Shown piece after piece: positions 1 through 8,728 of a stretch of 64,000 nt of DNA. The DNA lies in contig JANWZA010000031.1 of NCBI GenBank assembly GCA_025054775.1, positions 1-64,000 on the forward strand, read 5' to 3'. The DNA is from Microscillaceae bacterium (GTDB lineage Bacteria > Bacteroidota > Bacteroidia > Cytophagales > Microscillaceae). Within the stretch, counting starts at the first letter, position 1. Each line of letters starts with the position of its first letter. The position numbers and the translations under genes were made by a program. The notes below the pieces were generated by a model that saw nothing but the letters and a program-made list of their open reading frames with translations, was not told the origin of the DNA and ran no database searches.

Positions 1-2653
1 TGCCACTACCTCAGCTTTTGCCCAAACCATTAGCGGGAAAATAGAAACCAAAACAGGTGAGAAAATTGCGTATGCTCAAATTACACTCAAAGATTCGGTC
101 AATACATTTCAAATCAAAGAGTTTGGTTTTGCCCATCAAGGTTTTTATCAAATTCAGCCTAAAAAAACTTACAAACAATTGGTGGTAGAAGTGAATGCTA
201 TGGGCTACCGCAAAGCCTTGTTTGTAATAGAGGATTTTCAGCCTATGCAAAACTACGTACACGATTTTGTGTTGGAGGTAGAAACCAAACTTTTGGACGA
301 GGTGGTGATTACAGCCCCCAAACGCTTTGAGCAAAAAGACGATACAACTTCGTTTGTGGTGCAAGCATACAAAGACGGTACAGAGCGAAAAATAGAAGAT
401 TTGATAAAAAAACTCCCTGACGTAGAGGTAAATGACCGCACAGGGCAAATTAAATACAAGGGCAAACCCATAGAAACCGTAAAACTTGATGGTGATAACT
501 TATTTGACGAAAACTATGCCATCGGCACACGAAACATTGATGTAGATTTGGTAGAACAAGTGCAAGTATTGGAAAACTACTCCGAAAATCCACTGCTCAA
601 AGGAGTAGAAAATAGCGATAAGGTAGCCCTGAATTTGGTACTCAAAAAAACCGCCATGAAATATTCGGGCAACGCAGAGGCAAATTGGGGCTTGTTTTTG
701 GCAGGACGCAACACGCGCCCCGCAGTCCATATTTCGGCAAATGTTTTAGGAATTTCTAACCGTTTCAAATCGTTTGCTACGGCAAGCTACAACAACATTG
801 GTATCAACAGAACACCTTTTGACTATGCCGACTATGCCATTAAGTTAGACAATGCCCCCAATACCAACCTAACCGCCCCCATTTATATCCCTGATGCGTA
901 TTTCAATATTGGCATTGACCTACGGAGAAATAATTTCAACAATACCCTTTTTGGAAGTTACAATGCTCTTTTTAAGCCAAATAAGCGGTTTTCTATTAAA
1001 GTCAATTTGTTGTATTTGAACGATAAAATTACCTTAGAGCAGTTTAGCCGCAATGATTTAAGTTTTGGCAATGAAAAATTTACTACTACTGATACTTATA
1101 ATTGGAGTAAAGTTCCTAACCGTTATGTAGGTAGGTTAGAATTACAGTATCGTTTTTCACAAAAAGCTCTTTTAGAATACAAAGTCAACTTTGATGCAGA
1201 ACGCATTAACACTACCAACAATGTATTGCAAAACGATAGTTTGCCATTCAGAACGCAATTAGCCACACGTCCCAACTTTTTGAAACAACTACTCACTTAC
1301 ACGTATCGCCTTTCTAAAACGCAAGCCTTTCAATTTGTTCTAACTCAGGCTTTTCACCAAACGCCACAAGATTTTTTGTTCTCACCCGCAGTATTTTCAC
1401 CTCAAATCTATGCAAATAATACCCAAAGAAGCCTTTTTGAAAAAAACTACATAGAAGCCAAAGCCCAACTTTTGGGCAAAAAAGGCAGAGAAACTTTGCT
1501 TGACCGCGACAAAAACAAATACGATATAAGTATAGGAAGTTTGTATTACACCACAGATTTTACTACTGCTTTGCAAGGAAATGTAGCCCAAGCTACACAA
1601 AATATCCCTAATTTTGACAACCATGGGCAGTACCAACGTTTTGCTCTTTATGCCAGCGGAAACTATAAATGGGTAATCAAACGTTTAGTTATTCAACCGT
1701 CTTTTAGGGCAAGTTCGCTCAAACAAACCTTGCAAAACAAACAGGATACGCAACTTTACGAAGCTAATAACCTCATTTTTGAGCCTTCCCTCTCTTTACG
1801 ATACAAACTTACTTCTATTGCAGGCATTTCTGCTTCGGCGGGCTACAAGCAAAACCCATTTTCAGAAGATTATTTTGTACCTAATGCCGTTTACCTTTCT
1901 AACCGAAGTATCAGAGCAAATGAAATTAGCCTAAATTTGCAAAATCAACAGTTTTTGAGTTTAAGTTATGGTTTAGGTGATTTAGCCCACTTTTTTCGGT
2001 TTAGCTTGGGCGGAATGTTGAGTCAAAATGTGGGCAATTATTTCAATCGGTTAGAAATTCAGCCTAACAGCACCCGCACTACTACATTCTTTTTGCCTGA
2101 GGGCGTGCAAAATCAGTCGCTTTTTATGCTTACCGAAAAATATATCCATGCTTTGCAAAGTACGTTGCGGTGGCGTAGCAACTACACCATTTCAGACTAT
2201 AAAAACTTTGTGGGCAATTCTGCTTTACGCCACAACCGAGCCATCACTTGGGCAAATGAAGTGTTTTTCAAAACAGCCCTGGACTTTAAGGTCAATTTTG
2301 AAAATGTATTTCGTTACAACCTCAATGCTACCCAAGTAGAAAATGGGGCATATTTTGAAAACCGTAGCCTTACCAATACATTGCAAATCATTGTTAAGCC
2401 TACAGAAAAAATGTTTTTACATTTTTCGCAAGATTTCTTTTGGCAAAATATTCAAAACCCAAAAAGCAAATATTATTTTGCAGATGTTTCGTTTCGTTAT
2501 ACTACCTCAAAAATCACGTGGCAGTTCTTGCTACGAAATGCTACGAATACATGCTTTTTTAGCCAATTTTTTGTGAACGATTTTTCTACTTATTTGCACC
2601 AAACCAATCTTTTGCCAAGACATTTTTTGGTAAATAGTTACCTAAGTTTTTAG
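1..2653 (+). CDS. Outer membrane beta-barrel receptor-like protein, 5' end outside window
   Basis: The reading frame is open from base 2 with no stop, so the gene begins before the window. The first visible residues (ATTSAFAQ) look like the end of a signal peptide. They run into a carboxypeptidase-regulatory-like fold (TISGKIETKTGEKIAYAQITL) and then a plug-like segment (LDEVVITAPKRFEQ, followed by IEDLIKKLPDVEVND). The remaining ~650 residues alternate aromatic and polar positions as expected of a large outer membrane barrel and end on F. This matches the TonB-dependent receptor/OMP_b-brl family of Bacteroidota. Substrate is unknown and no SusD partner is next to it. It ends 3 bp before the convergent Crp/Fnr gene. 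Confidence 0.85.
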   Translation, partial: ATTSAFAQTISGKIETKTGEKIAYAQITLKDSVNTFQIKEFGFAHQGFYQIQPKKTYKQLVVEVNAMGYRKALFVIEDFQPMQNYVHDFVLEVETKLLDEVVITAPKRFEQKDDTTSFVVQAYKDGTERKIEDLIKKLPDVEVNDRTGQIKYKGKPIETVKLDGDNLFDENYAIGTRNIDVDLVEQVQVLENYSENPLLKGVENSDKVALNLVLKKTAMKYSGNAEANWGLFLAGRNTRPAVHISANVLGISNRFKSFATASYNNIGINRTPFDYADYAIKLDNAPNTNLTAPIYIPDAYFNIGIDLRRNNFNNTLFGSYNALFKPNKRFSIKVNLLYLNDKITLEQFSRNDLSFGNEKFTTTDTYNWSKVPNRYVGRLELQYRFSQKALLEYKVNFDAERINTTNNVLQNDSLPFRTQLATRPNFLKQLLTYTYRLSKTQAFQFVLTQAFHQTPQDFLFSPAVFSPQIYANNTQRSLFEKNYIEAKAQLLGKKGRETLLDRDKNKYDISIGSLYYTTDFTTALQGNVAQATQNIPNFDNHGQYQRFALYASGNYKWVIKRLVIQPSFRASSLKQTLQNKQDTQLYEANNLIFEPSLSLRYKLTSIAGISASAGYKQNPFSEDYFVPNAVYLSNRSIRANEISLNLQNQQFLSLSYGLGDLAHFFRFSLGGMLSQNVGNYFNRLEIQPNSTRTTTFFLPEGVQNQSLFMLTEKYIHALQSTLRWRSNYTISDYKNFVGNSALRHNRAITWANEVFFKTALDFKVNFENVFRYNLNATQVENGAYFENRSLTNTLQIIVKPTEKMFLHFSQDFFWQNIQNPKSKYYFADVSFRYTTSKITWQFLLRNATNTCFFSQFFVNDFSTYLHQTNLLPRHFLVNSYLSF

Positions 2654-2656
2654 GCA

Positions 2657-3373
2657 CTAATCTTGCACATTAGCTATACTTTTCAGCAAACTCAGGTTTA
2701 GTAGGATAATTTTTTTACCTTTCAAATCCACGATTTTTTTCTCCTTAAATTCAGCCAAAGAGCGGATAAGCGTTTCAGTAGCTGTACCTACCATATTTGC
2801 CAAATCCTCACGCGAGAGGTTTGCTTTAATAGTTTTGTTGTCGTCCTCTAAACCATAAAAGTTACGTAGCATAAGCAAAGTTTCAGCCACTCGTTCTTTT
2901 ACACTTTTTTGTGTCATATCTGCCAAACGAGCTTCGGCTATTTTTAATTCTTGGGAAAGGCTTTCCATCACTTTTTTGGTTAAGCCATTACTTTGTTTGA
3001 GCAAATTCATAAAACAACTTGACGAGAGAAAACAAACATGGGTATCTTCCAAGGCTTGTGCCGAAACTTCGTATTTTTCACCTGTAATCAGTGAGCGATA
3101 GCCCAACACTTCCCCTTCCTTGGCTAAACGCAAAATGTATTCTTTCCCGTTTTCAGTAGTCTTAAATATTTTTACCTTCCCCTTGTAAATAGCAAAAAGC
3201 CCAAGTGGGTAGTTATTTTCGTAGAAAATAGTTGCTCCTTTGGGATAGAAATTTATATTTTTAGTATCATTGATTTGATCTAAAAAACCTCGCTCTACGT
3301 GAGCAAGCATACAACAATTATCATTAAAGGCTTTGCAATTCTCACACCTTGGGACGTTTTTTAAATTATGCAT
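2657..3373 (-). CDS. Crp/Fnr family transcriptional regulator with N-terminal cysteine cluster
   Basis: A 238-residue DNA-binding regulator. Residues ~30-125 form a cyclic-nucleotide-binding-like beta-roll (IYKGKVKIFKTTENGKEYIL). Residues ~130-165 form the dimer helix, and ~187-227 are a winged helix-turn-helix (LSREDLANMVGTATETLIRS). The N-terminus carries Cys10, Cys13, Cys20 and Cys21, with Cys114 and Cys120 in the beta-roll. That pattern resembles the cluster ligands of oxygen-sensing FNR, though spacing differs from the E. coli protein. The FNR-like reading is inference, and redox or cyclic-nucleotide sensing cannot be separated by eye. It is transcribed divergently from the Reg_prop gene and has a two-box Bacteroidota promoter upstream. 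Confidence 0.9.
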   Translation of the reverse strand: MHNLKNVPRCENCKAFNDNCCMLAHVERGFLDQINDTKNINFYPKGATIFYENNYPLGLFAIYKGKVKIFKTTENGKEYILRLAKEGEVLGYRSLITGEKYEVSAQALEDTHVCFLSSSCFMNLLKQSNGLTKKVMESLSQELKIAEARLADMTQKSVKERVAETLLMLRNFYGLEDDNKTIKANLSREDLANMVGTATETLIRSLAEFKEKKIVDLKGKKIILLNLSLLKSIANVQD

Positions 3374-3424
3374 AATTGCTTAGTTTTCTTAGTGGTTCGA
3401 AAATGTATGTGCTTAGTTCAATGT

Positions 3425-3456
3425 CAAAAGTACAAATAAAAAATAGAATTACCAAA
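3425..3456 (-). promoter_or_regulatory. Bacteroidota-type promoter of the Crp/Fnr gene
   Basis: On the minus strand a TTTG box (3453-3456) lies 20 nt before TACTTTTG (3425-3432). This matches the TTTG-N~19-TAnnTTTG consensus of the phylum's primary sigma factor. Predicted transcription start is near 3418, giving a ~45-nt leader. Confidence 0.6.
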
Positions 3457-3666
3457 AAAACATCTACTTTTTTTTATTTCTTTGATATTAGGAATGTTAC
3501 TTACTAGTTTTCAGATTAACTACCTCTAAGTTAAATTTTTCCGTCGATTCTTGCATAGATTTTGCGGCGAAAATGATGCCCTACATTAGCATAACCTATG
3601 TTCATTGGCTACGCTTAAACAAATTTTTTATCTTCGTAGTTTAATTACAAGATTAAAACGGAATTT

Positions 3667-3674
3667 TAACTTTG
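3667..3674 (+). promoter_or_regulatory. TAnnTTTG promoter box before the Reg_prop gene
   Basis: TAACTTTG lies 59 nt before the ATG at 3734. No good -33 TTG is present at the usual distance, so support is moderate. Confidence 0.4.
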
Positions 3675-3733
3675 AAAAACTAGAAAGCTATTTTTTCTTT
3701 TCAGCGTAAAACGAATATATACCAAGTCTGTAT

Positions 3734-6652
3734 ATGTTGAATAATTATCAAAAATTTTATATTGTTATTTTTCTATTTTTTGTAGTTCTGGATTTATTTG
3801 CTCAAACGGGTTTATTTCATACTTTTCATTACAACCCGGCCATAGAAAATTTTGATAGGAGAAATACCGCTGTTATACAAGGTACAGACGGGGTGATGTA
3901 CTTTGCTAACCAACAAGGTGTTCTTATTTATGATGGTATTAACTGGGAGCTAGTAAAAACTCCCGCTACGCCGCAAGTATTAGCAATAGACTACGCTAAT
4001 GATGGACGCATTTATGTAGGGTGTAAGGGCTATTTCGGTTACTTGAAGAGCAGCGAAAAAGGGCAAAAATACTATCAAAATTTGATTGTAAACAAAGAAG
4101 CATATATTAGCAATATAGCCATATTAGATAAAACCATTTACTTGTTGACTAATCGCGCTGTTTGGGTATTTTCTACTAATACTAACAAGGTGGAACGCGT
4201 AATTCCCTCACTTTCAGGAGAGCCCTTGATCGGTATGTTCGTATTTCAAAAGGCACTTTATGTAAGCATTCTTGGGCGTGGGTTACATATTCTAAAAGAA
4301 AATAATTTAGTGGCTGTACCAGAAGCCACCCAAGGCACACGGCAAGGTGTACTCTTAGCTATACCTTATGACGAGCAACTCCTATTAGGTAATGGTGAAA
4401 ATGAACTATTTTTATTCAATGGCTCAAATTTGAAACCTTTTAGGACAGAATTTGATAAGTACCTGAAAGAAAAAATTTTAAGCGGAGCAGCAGCCTCACA
4501 AGGAAATCAAGTAGCAATAGGAACTATATCGGGAGGAGTAGTTTTTTTCCACAAACAAACTCAAAAAGTGGTTAATACGCTCAATGTTTACTCAGGGCTA
4601 CCCGATGACGAAATCCTAGCTCTATGTGCTGATAGACAGGGAAGCTTTTGGATTTGCCATGGCTATGGCATTTCAAGGGTTGATGCTTACCTGCCTATAC
4701 GCAACTTCTCTAATTACTGGGGACTAGAAGGTAACATCACCACAATTCTAAAAACAGAAAAAACGCTTTATGCAGGTACGAACTCTGGCTTGTTTTATCT
4801 TACTCAATTTACAAGTATGCAGGAGGTAGCTGCATCTATTCAAAAGCAATTCAAAATGATGCAACAAAAAGCTACTTCAAAAATTATTACACGTACTATT
4901 CAAACCCAACAAATAGAAAGCGAACCACTACCCGTAGATAATAAAAGCCCATCAAAAGAAAAAACGGAAAAAAAGAAAAGTAACTTCTTTAGAAATATTT
5001 TTGAAAGCAAAAAGAAACGTAAAGAACGCGAAGAGCGCGAAAATATACAAAAACAACAACGTGAAAAAGAAAAAATTACGCAAATAGAAGAGAAAATCAT
5101 TCAAGAAATACAACCCGAAACTACTACTCTTTTAGAAGAGAACCTATCAAAAATAGACAATCCGCTCCTACTAGGTACTATAACGGCAGGCTCAGAAAAA
5201 CCTTTTATCTATAAGCGAGTTGAAGGCATAGAAGCAAGGTGTAAGCAAATTATTGCTTACAAAAAATACCTCTTGGTAGCTACCAGCGTAGGACTTTTCG
5301 CTGTTAATACTGAAACCCAAACAGCCACTAAAATCATTCCTAATGCTTATATCCATTTCATTCGCCAGTCGGCTACGGAAGAGAATGTATTTTACATTGC
5401 TTCTAATCAAATGATTGCCTCTATTATCTTTGAAAACGATACTTGGCAAGTAGTAGAAAAATACACACGGATTAACAGTGAAATATATAGTTTGGTAGAA
5501 TACGACAATATTTTGTGGGCAGGTGCCGATAACCATGTCTTTGCCTTAGCAATTGCCGAAAAAGGTACTTTCTCTGACTATCGCAAATTTACCTTTGAAG
5601 GTGATTACGCAGGCACTGTCACAGTAAGAATTGTGCAACAAGAGTTATTATTTTTTACTCTAGCAGGTGTCTATAAATTTGATACTAATAAAGGAACTTT
5701 TCAGAAGCAAAAAACTAAACTTGCTCAATATTACGGAGAAAGAGCAAAAATTTACACTAACCAACCTGCTCATACTTGGCTTAAAAGTGAACGCCATTGG
5801 TATGATTTGAACCAACTTTCTCAAAAAGATACCTTAAAAACTGCTTTCCTTAATTTGTTTAAGAATATCTCCGATATCTACCTTGATAATGAAGAGAACC
5901 TTTGGGTAGCTACCGAAGGAGCTATCTATTGTGTGGATAGACAAGCACAACTTAATTACCAAAAAACTTTCAATATCTTTGTAAAAAGTGTAAGTAGCCA
6001 ACGAGGAATCTACTTCTCACTGCAAGATTTGACTATCGATAAAGAAGAGATTCAATTAGAATTTAAGTTTCAATTAGCAACTCCTTTCTATTTGAACGAA
6101 AATGATATTGAATATCAGTATCGTGTTGTAGGTATCAATACTGCCTCCCAATGGTCAGATTGGAGTAAGCAATCTGAAATTAAACTATCCTTTTTATCTG
6201 CAGGTTACTACACTTTGGAAGTCCGTGCTAGGAATGTACTTGGGCAAGTAAGTGAGATACAAAAGATAGACTTCCGTATTAAGCCCCCTTTTTGGGAAAC
6301 ATGGTGGTTCTATGTCTTACAAATTCTCTTCCTGCTAGGTTTATTATTGGGAAGTATCCTAATTAGGCAATCTGACAAGAATGCGCGTTTAGCAAATATC
6401 CTTACTATGCTTACAGTAATTACTGTTTTTGAGTTTATTATCGTATTCTTAGAACCTTATACCGATAGGTTTACAGGAGGCGTACCTGTATTCAAAGTTA
6501 TTATGAATATTATCCTAGCCGCTTCGCTCAATCCTTTAGAAAAATTTTTACACCACTATATTTCTACAAGAAAAATACAACTAAAAATATATAAAATTAA
6601 ACACGTTGAACGTGAACAACCTTCTACTATAGATATTGGAGATACGAAATAA
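3734..6652 (+). CDS. Two-component-regulator propeller (Reg_prop/Y_Y_Y) membrane protein without a kinase
   Basis: A 972-residue protein with a signal/anchor segment at residues ~8-24. A beta-propeller of Reg_prop-like repeats follows (for example GLPDDEILALCADRQGSFWI and NLWVATEGAIYCVD). It is interrupted at ~381-475 by a Lys/Glu-rich insertion (KEKTEKKKSNFFRNIFESKK). A Y_Y_Y-like Ig domain (~780-855) precedes a hydrophobic helix (WWFYVLQILFLLGLLLGSIL) and two more membrane helices. The usual layout would continue into a histidine kinase or AraC domain. Here the protein ends in a short basic tail, so any signal must be passed by a partner or by the membrane segments. Ligand is unknown. Confidence 0.85.
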   Translation: MLNNYQKFYIVIFLFFVVLDLFAQTGLFHTFHYNPAIENFDRRNTAVIQGTDGVMYFANQQGVLIYDGINWELVKTPATPQVLAIDYANDGRIYVGCKGYFGYLKSSEKGQKYYQNLIVNKEAYISNIAILDKTIYLLTNRAVWVFSTNTNKVERVIPSLSGEPLIGMFVFQKALYVSILGRGLHILKENNLVAVPEATQGTRQGVLLAIPYDEQLLLGNGENELFLFNGSNLKPFRTEFDKYLKEKILSGAAASQGNQVAIGTISGGVVFFHKQTQKVVNTLNVYSGLPDDEILALCADRQGSFWICHGYGISRVDAYLPIRNFSNYWGLEGNITTILKTEKTLYAGTNSGLFYLTQFTSMQEVAASIQKQFKMMQQKATSKIITRTIQTQQIESEPLPVDNKSPSKEKTEKKKSNFFRNIFESKKKRKEREERENIQKQQREKEKITQIEEKIIQEIQPETTTLLEENLSKIDNPLLLGTITAGSEKPFIYKRVEGIEARCKQIIAYKKYLLVATSVGLFAVNTETQTATKIIPNAYIHFIRQSATEENVFYIASNQMIASIIFENDTWQVVEKYTRINSEIYSLVEYDNILWAGADNHVFALAIAEKGTFSDYRKFTFEGDYAGTVTVRIVQQELLFFTLAGVYKFDTNKGTFQKQKTKLAQYYGERAKIYTNQPAHTWLKSERHWYDLNQLSQKDTLKTAFLNLFKNISDIYLDNEENLWVATEGAIYCVDRQAQLNYQKTFNIFVKSVSSQRGIYFSLQDLTIDKEEIQLEFKFQLATPFYLNENDIEYQYRVVGINTASQWSDWSKQSEIKLSFLSAGYYTLEVRARNVLGQVSEIQKIDFRIKPPFWETWWFYVLQILFLLGLLLGSILIRQSDKNARLANILTMLTVITVFEFIIVFLEPYTDRFTGGVPVFKVIMNIILAASLNPLEKFLHHYISTRKIQLKIYKIKHVEREQPSTIDIGDTK

Positions 6653-6763
6653 GAGCTAGCTAAAAGAAAATAAAAAAATTGCACCTTACAATCAACTTTT
6701 TGAGACCTAAGAACGTATTTTATGTCAAAACATTACACCAAATTATAGTTAAATAAATCTTTT

Positions 6764-7501
6764 ATGAAAAAAAATATTATTCTTATACTTAGTACAGGTA
6801 TTCTTATCATTAGTTCTTGCCGATATGAACCCAACAAGAGCCTTACTCAAGAAAAAGGCACCGAGCCCAACATGATACCTGTAACTATACACCCCAATAA
6901 AGACACATCCTCTGAACAGCAAGCCAAACAAAAACACCAAACTTTTGCGGTAAAAAATATTGAAAATCAGCAAATTGTTAACGTAAAAATTACTAACAAA
7001 CAAGCCGATATTATTGCTAAAATCAAAGCTCAAGACCCCCAAGCCAAGATAGAATTTGCCCCTTTTGATACACAAGCTCTTCTTTTTGATACCACCTTTC
7101 AAGGGGTAGATGCTCCCTTGGAATTGAAACTGAAAACCACTTCCATGAATGATAGCACCGTAGTCCAAGAAATGCTCTTGCTTGATGTGAGAACAACAGG
7201 TAAAAAAAGTTATTTGCTTTCACACAATTACCAAACCGAAGTACAATTACGCAAAGCAGGACAACTCATTGCACAACACCTAATTAAAAAAGAATTTTTT
7301 AAGGATTATATTCAAGCAGAATTTTTAGAAAAAGCTATCTTAAAACACCCTGAGCAAGTTGAGCTCAACCCTGTAACTAATACTGTTCAACTGCATTTTT
7401 TGATTGGTGTCCCCGCCACAGATTGGATGGTAATGGCTACTCTCGGTATTAAACCCACAGGCGAACTCCAAATCTTAAAGGTAGAATATTTGGGGCTTTA
7501 A
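6764..7501 (+). CDS. Hypothetical lipoprotein
   Basis: A 245-residue protein with a lipoprotein signal (basic MKKN, hydrophobic core, lipobox I-S-S-C with Cys19), so it is predicted to be anchored in the envelope. The mature part starts with a polar, Gln/Lys-rich linker (~25-70). A compact alpha/beta region follows with no motif I recognise. It sits 111 bp after the Reg_prop gene on the same strand and could be co-transcribed. No functional assignment is offered. Confidence 0.7.
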   Translation: MKKNIILILSTGILIISSCRYEPNKSLTQEKGTEPNMIPVTIHPNKDTSSEQQAKQKHQTFAVKNIENQQIVNVKITNKQADIIAKIKAQDPQAKIEFAPFDTQALLFDTTFQGVDAPLELKLKTTSMNDSTVVQEMLLLDVRTTGKKSYLLSHNYQTEVQLRKAGQLIAQHLIKKEFFKDYIQAEFLEKAILKHPEQVELNPVTNTVQLHFLIGVPATDWMVMATLGIKPTGELQILKVEYLGL

Positions 7502-7625
7502 GATTTCATTTGAAAATTATTTTTCTGCATAATAGGTGATAAACCATAAATGAGTAAACCTTCTACTTTGCCTAATTAGTTTCTGGCTAATCACACAAAT
7601 TAGTTTTATTTTTTTATCTGAAAAT

Positions 7626-8710
7626 ATGTTAAAGGGAATATTGATAGCACTCGGAGTTATAATTGGAGTATTAATTTTACTAATCGTATTGGGTGTATAT
7701 TATTTTTTACCAAGTGAAAATAAAATATTGAATTTCATTAAGAATAATCCGAGTAGGTCATCAATTCTACTTGTACGAAATGGTACTATTATAATGGGTA
7801 AAAATATTGATAAAATAATGCCCTTAGCAAGCACCGTAAAAATAATTCTTGCAATAGAATATGCAGAGCAAAGTGCTAACGGACAATTGAACCCTGACAA
7901 AATGGTGTCAATAAATGAATTAGACAAGTTTTATATTCCCATACCGATGGCGGCGCTCATTCAAGTTGGTTAAAAGCAGTCAAGAATAAGATTATTGATA
8001 ATAAAATTTCTATTCGTGAAATTGCAAAAGGAATGATAAAGTATAGTTCCAATGCAAATACAGAATGGTTATTGAATGAACTTGGAATAGAAAAATTAAA
8101 TAACAGACTGCATAGCTTGGGGCTAAAATATCATTCAAAAATCTATAATATTGTCTCGGCAATGTTTGTTGGTAAAGAGCTATTTCCTACCTCAAAGGGA
8201 AAAGAACTTGAAAAAAAGTTAAAAGAATTAAGCATGGACGATTATGTGAATGCAACAAACCGCATTCATCAAAAACTACTCACTGATACATCGTATAAAA
8301 AAGATATTGAAAATATAGGAATGAATATTCAGAAAATTTGGTCTGATAGATTGCTCTCCTCTACGGTGAGCGACTACGTGGCTGTAATACAAAAAATAAA
8401 TAGCAGAACCTACTTCAATGAAGAAACACAAAAATACTTGGACGAGGTAATGGAGTACCCATTAGAGAATCCAGCAAATAGAGAATGGTTGGAACATTGT
8501 GGAATGAAAGGTGGCTCAACAGCCTTTGTATTAACCAAAGCCCTCTACGCTACCGATAAGGAAGGGAATAAAACAGAATTAGCCTACTTTCTTAATGATT
8601 TATCTATTTGGGAAATGTTAAAATTAGAAATGTCTATGAATGAATTTGAATTAAAGATTTTAACTGACAAAGAATTTAGAACAAAAATAAAGAAAGAATT
8701 GAACGATTAA
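7626..8710 (+). pseudogene. Serine hydrolase of the class A beta-lactamase fold, broken by a one-base frameshift
   Basis: Two frames together make one protein of about 360 residues. The first frame (7626-7973) has a membrane helix (~5-28) and the nucleophile motif S-T-V-K at residues 69-72 (SxxK). It runs into a stop at 7971. The second frame opens near 7946 (DGGAHSSWLKAV) and carries an SxN motif (S-S-N, codons at 8045-8053) and a K-G-G-S box at 8507-8518. These are the three active-site motifs of penicillin-recognising serine hydrolases. Loss of one base just after the codons for YIP (about 7939-7945) explains the shift. The motifs look intact, so the lesion is recent or is an assembly/sequencing error. 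The family cleaves or binds beta-lactam-like or peptidoglycan-like substrates; actual substrate is unknown. Confidence 0.8.
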
Positions 8711-8728
8711 CAATAAAAGTTCATATTT

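Larger units (their letters stand above)
3374..3733. other. Divergent intergenic region, 360 bp
   Basis: This stretch separates the Crp/Fnr gene from the Reg_prop gene. It holds a promoter on each strand (listed separately). No further ORF, RNA gene or clear Fnr-type TTGAT-N4-ATCAA palindrome was seen. Confidence 0.6.

Noticed and set aside
11-448. 145-codon minus-strand ORF at the window start
   Set aside because: It lies entirely within the open plus-strand receptor gene, which shows clear domain sequence, and its own translation is Phe/Tyr-rich noise.
7930-8000. Programmed ribosomal frameshift in the serine hydrolase gene
   Set aside because: No X-XXY-YYZ slippery site, internal Shine-Dalgarno or pseudoknot is visible at the break; a one-base deletion explains it better.
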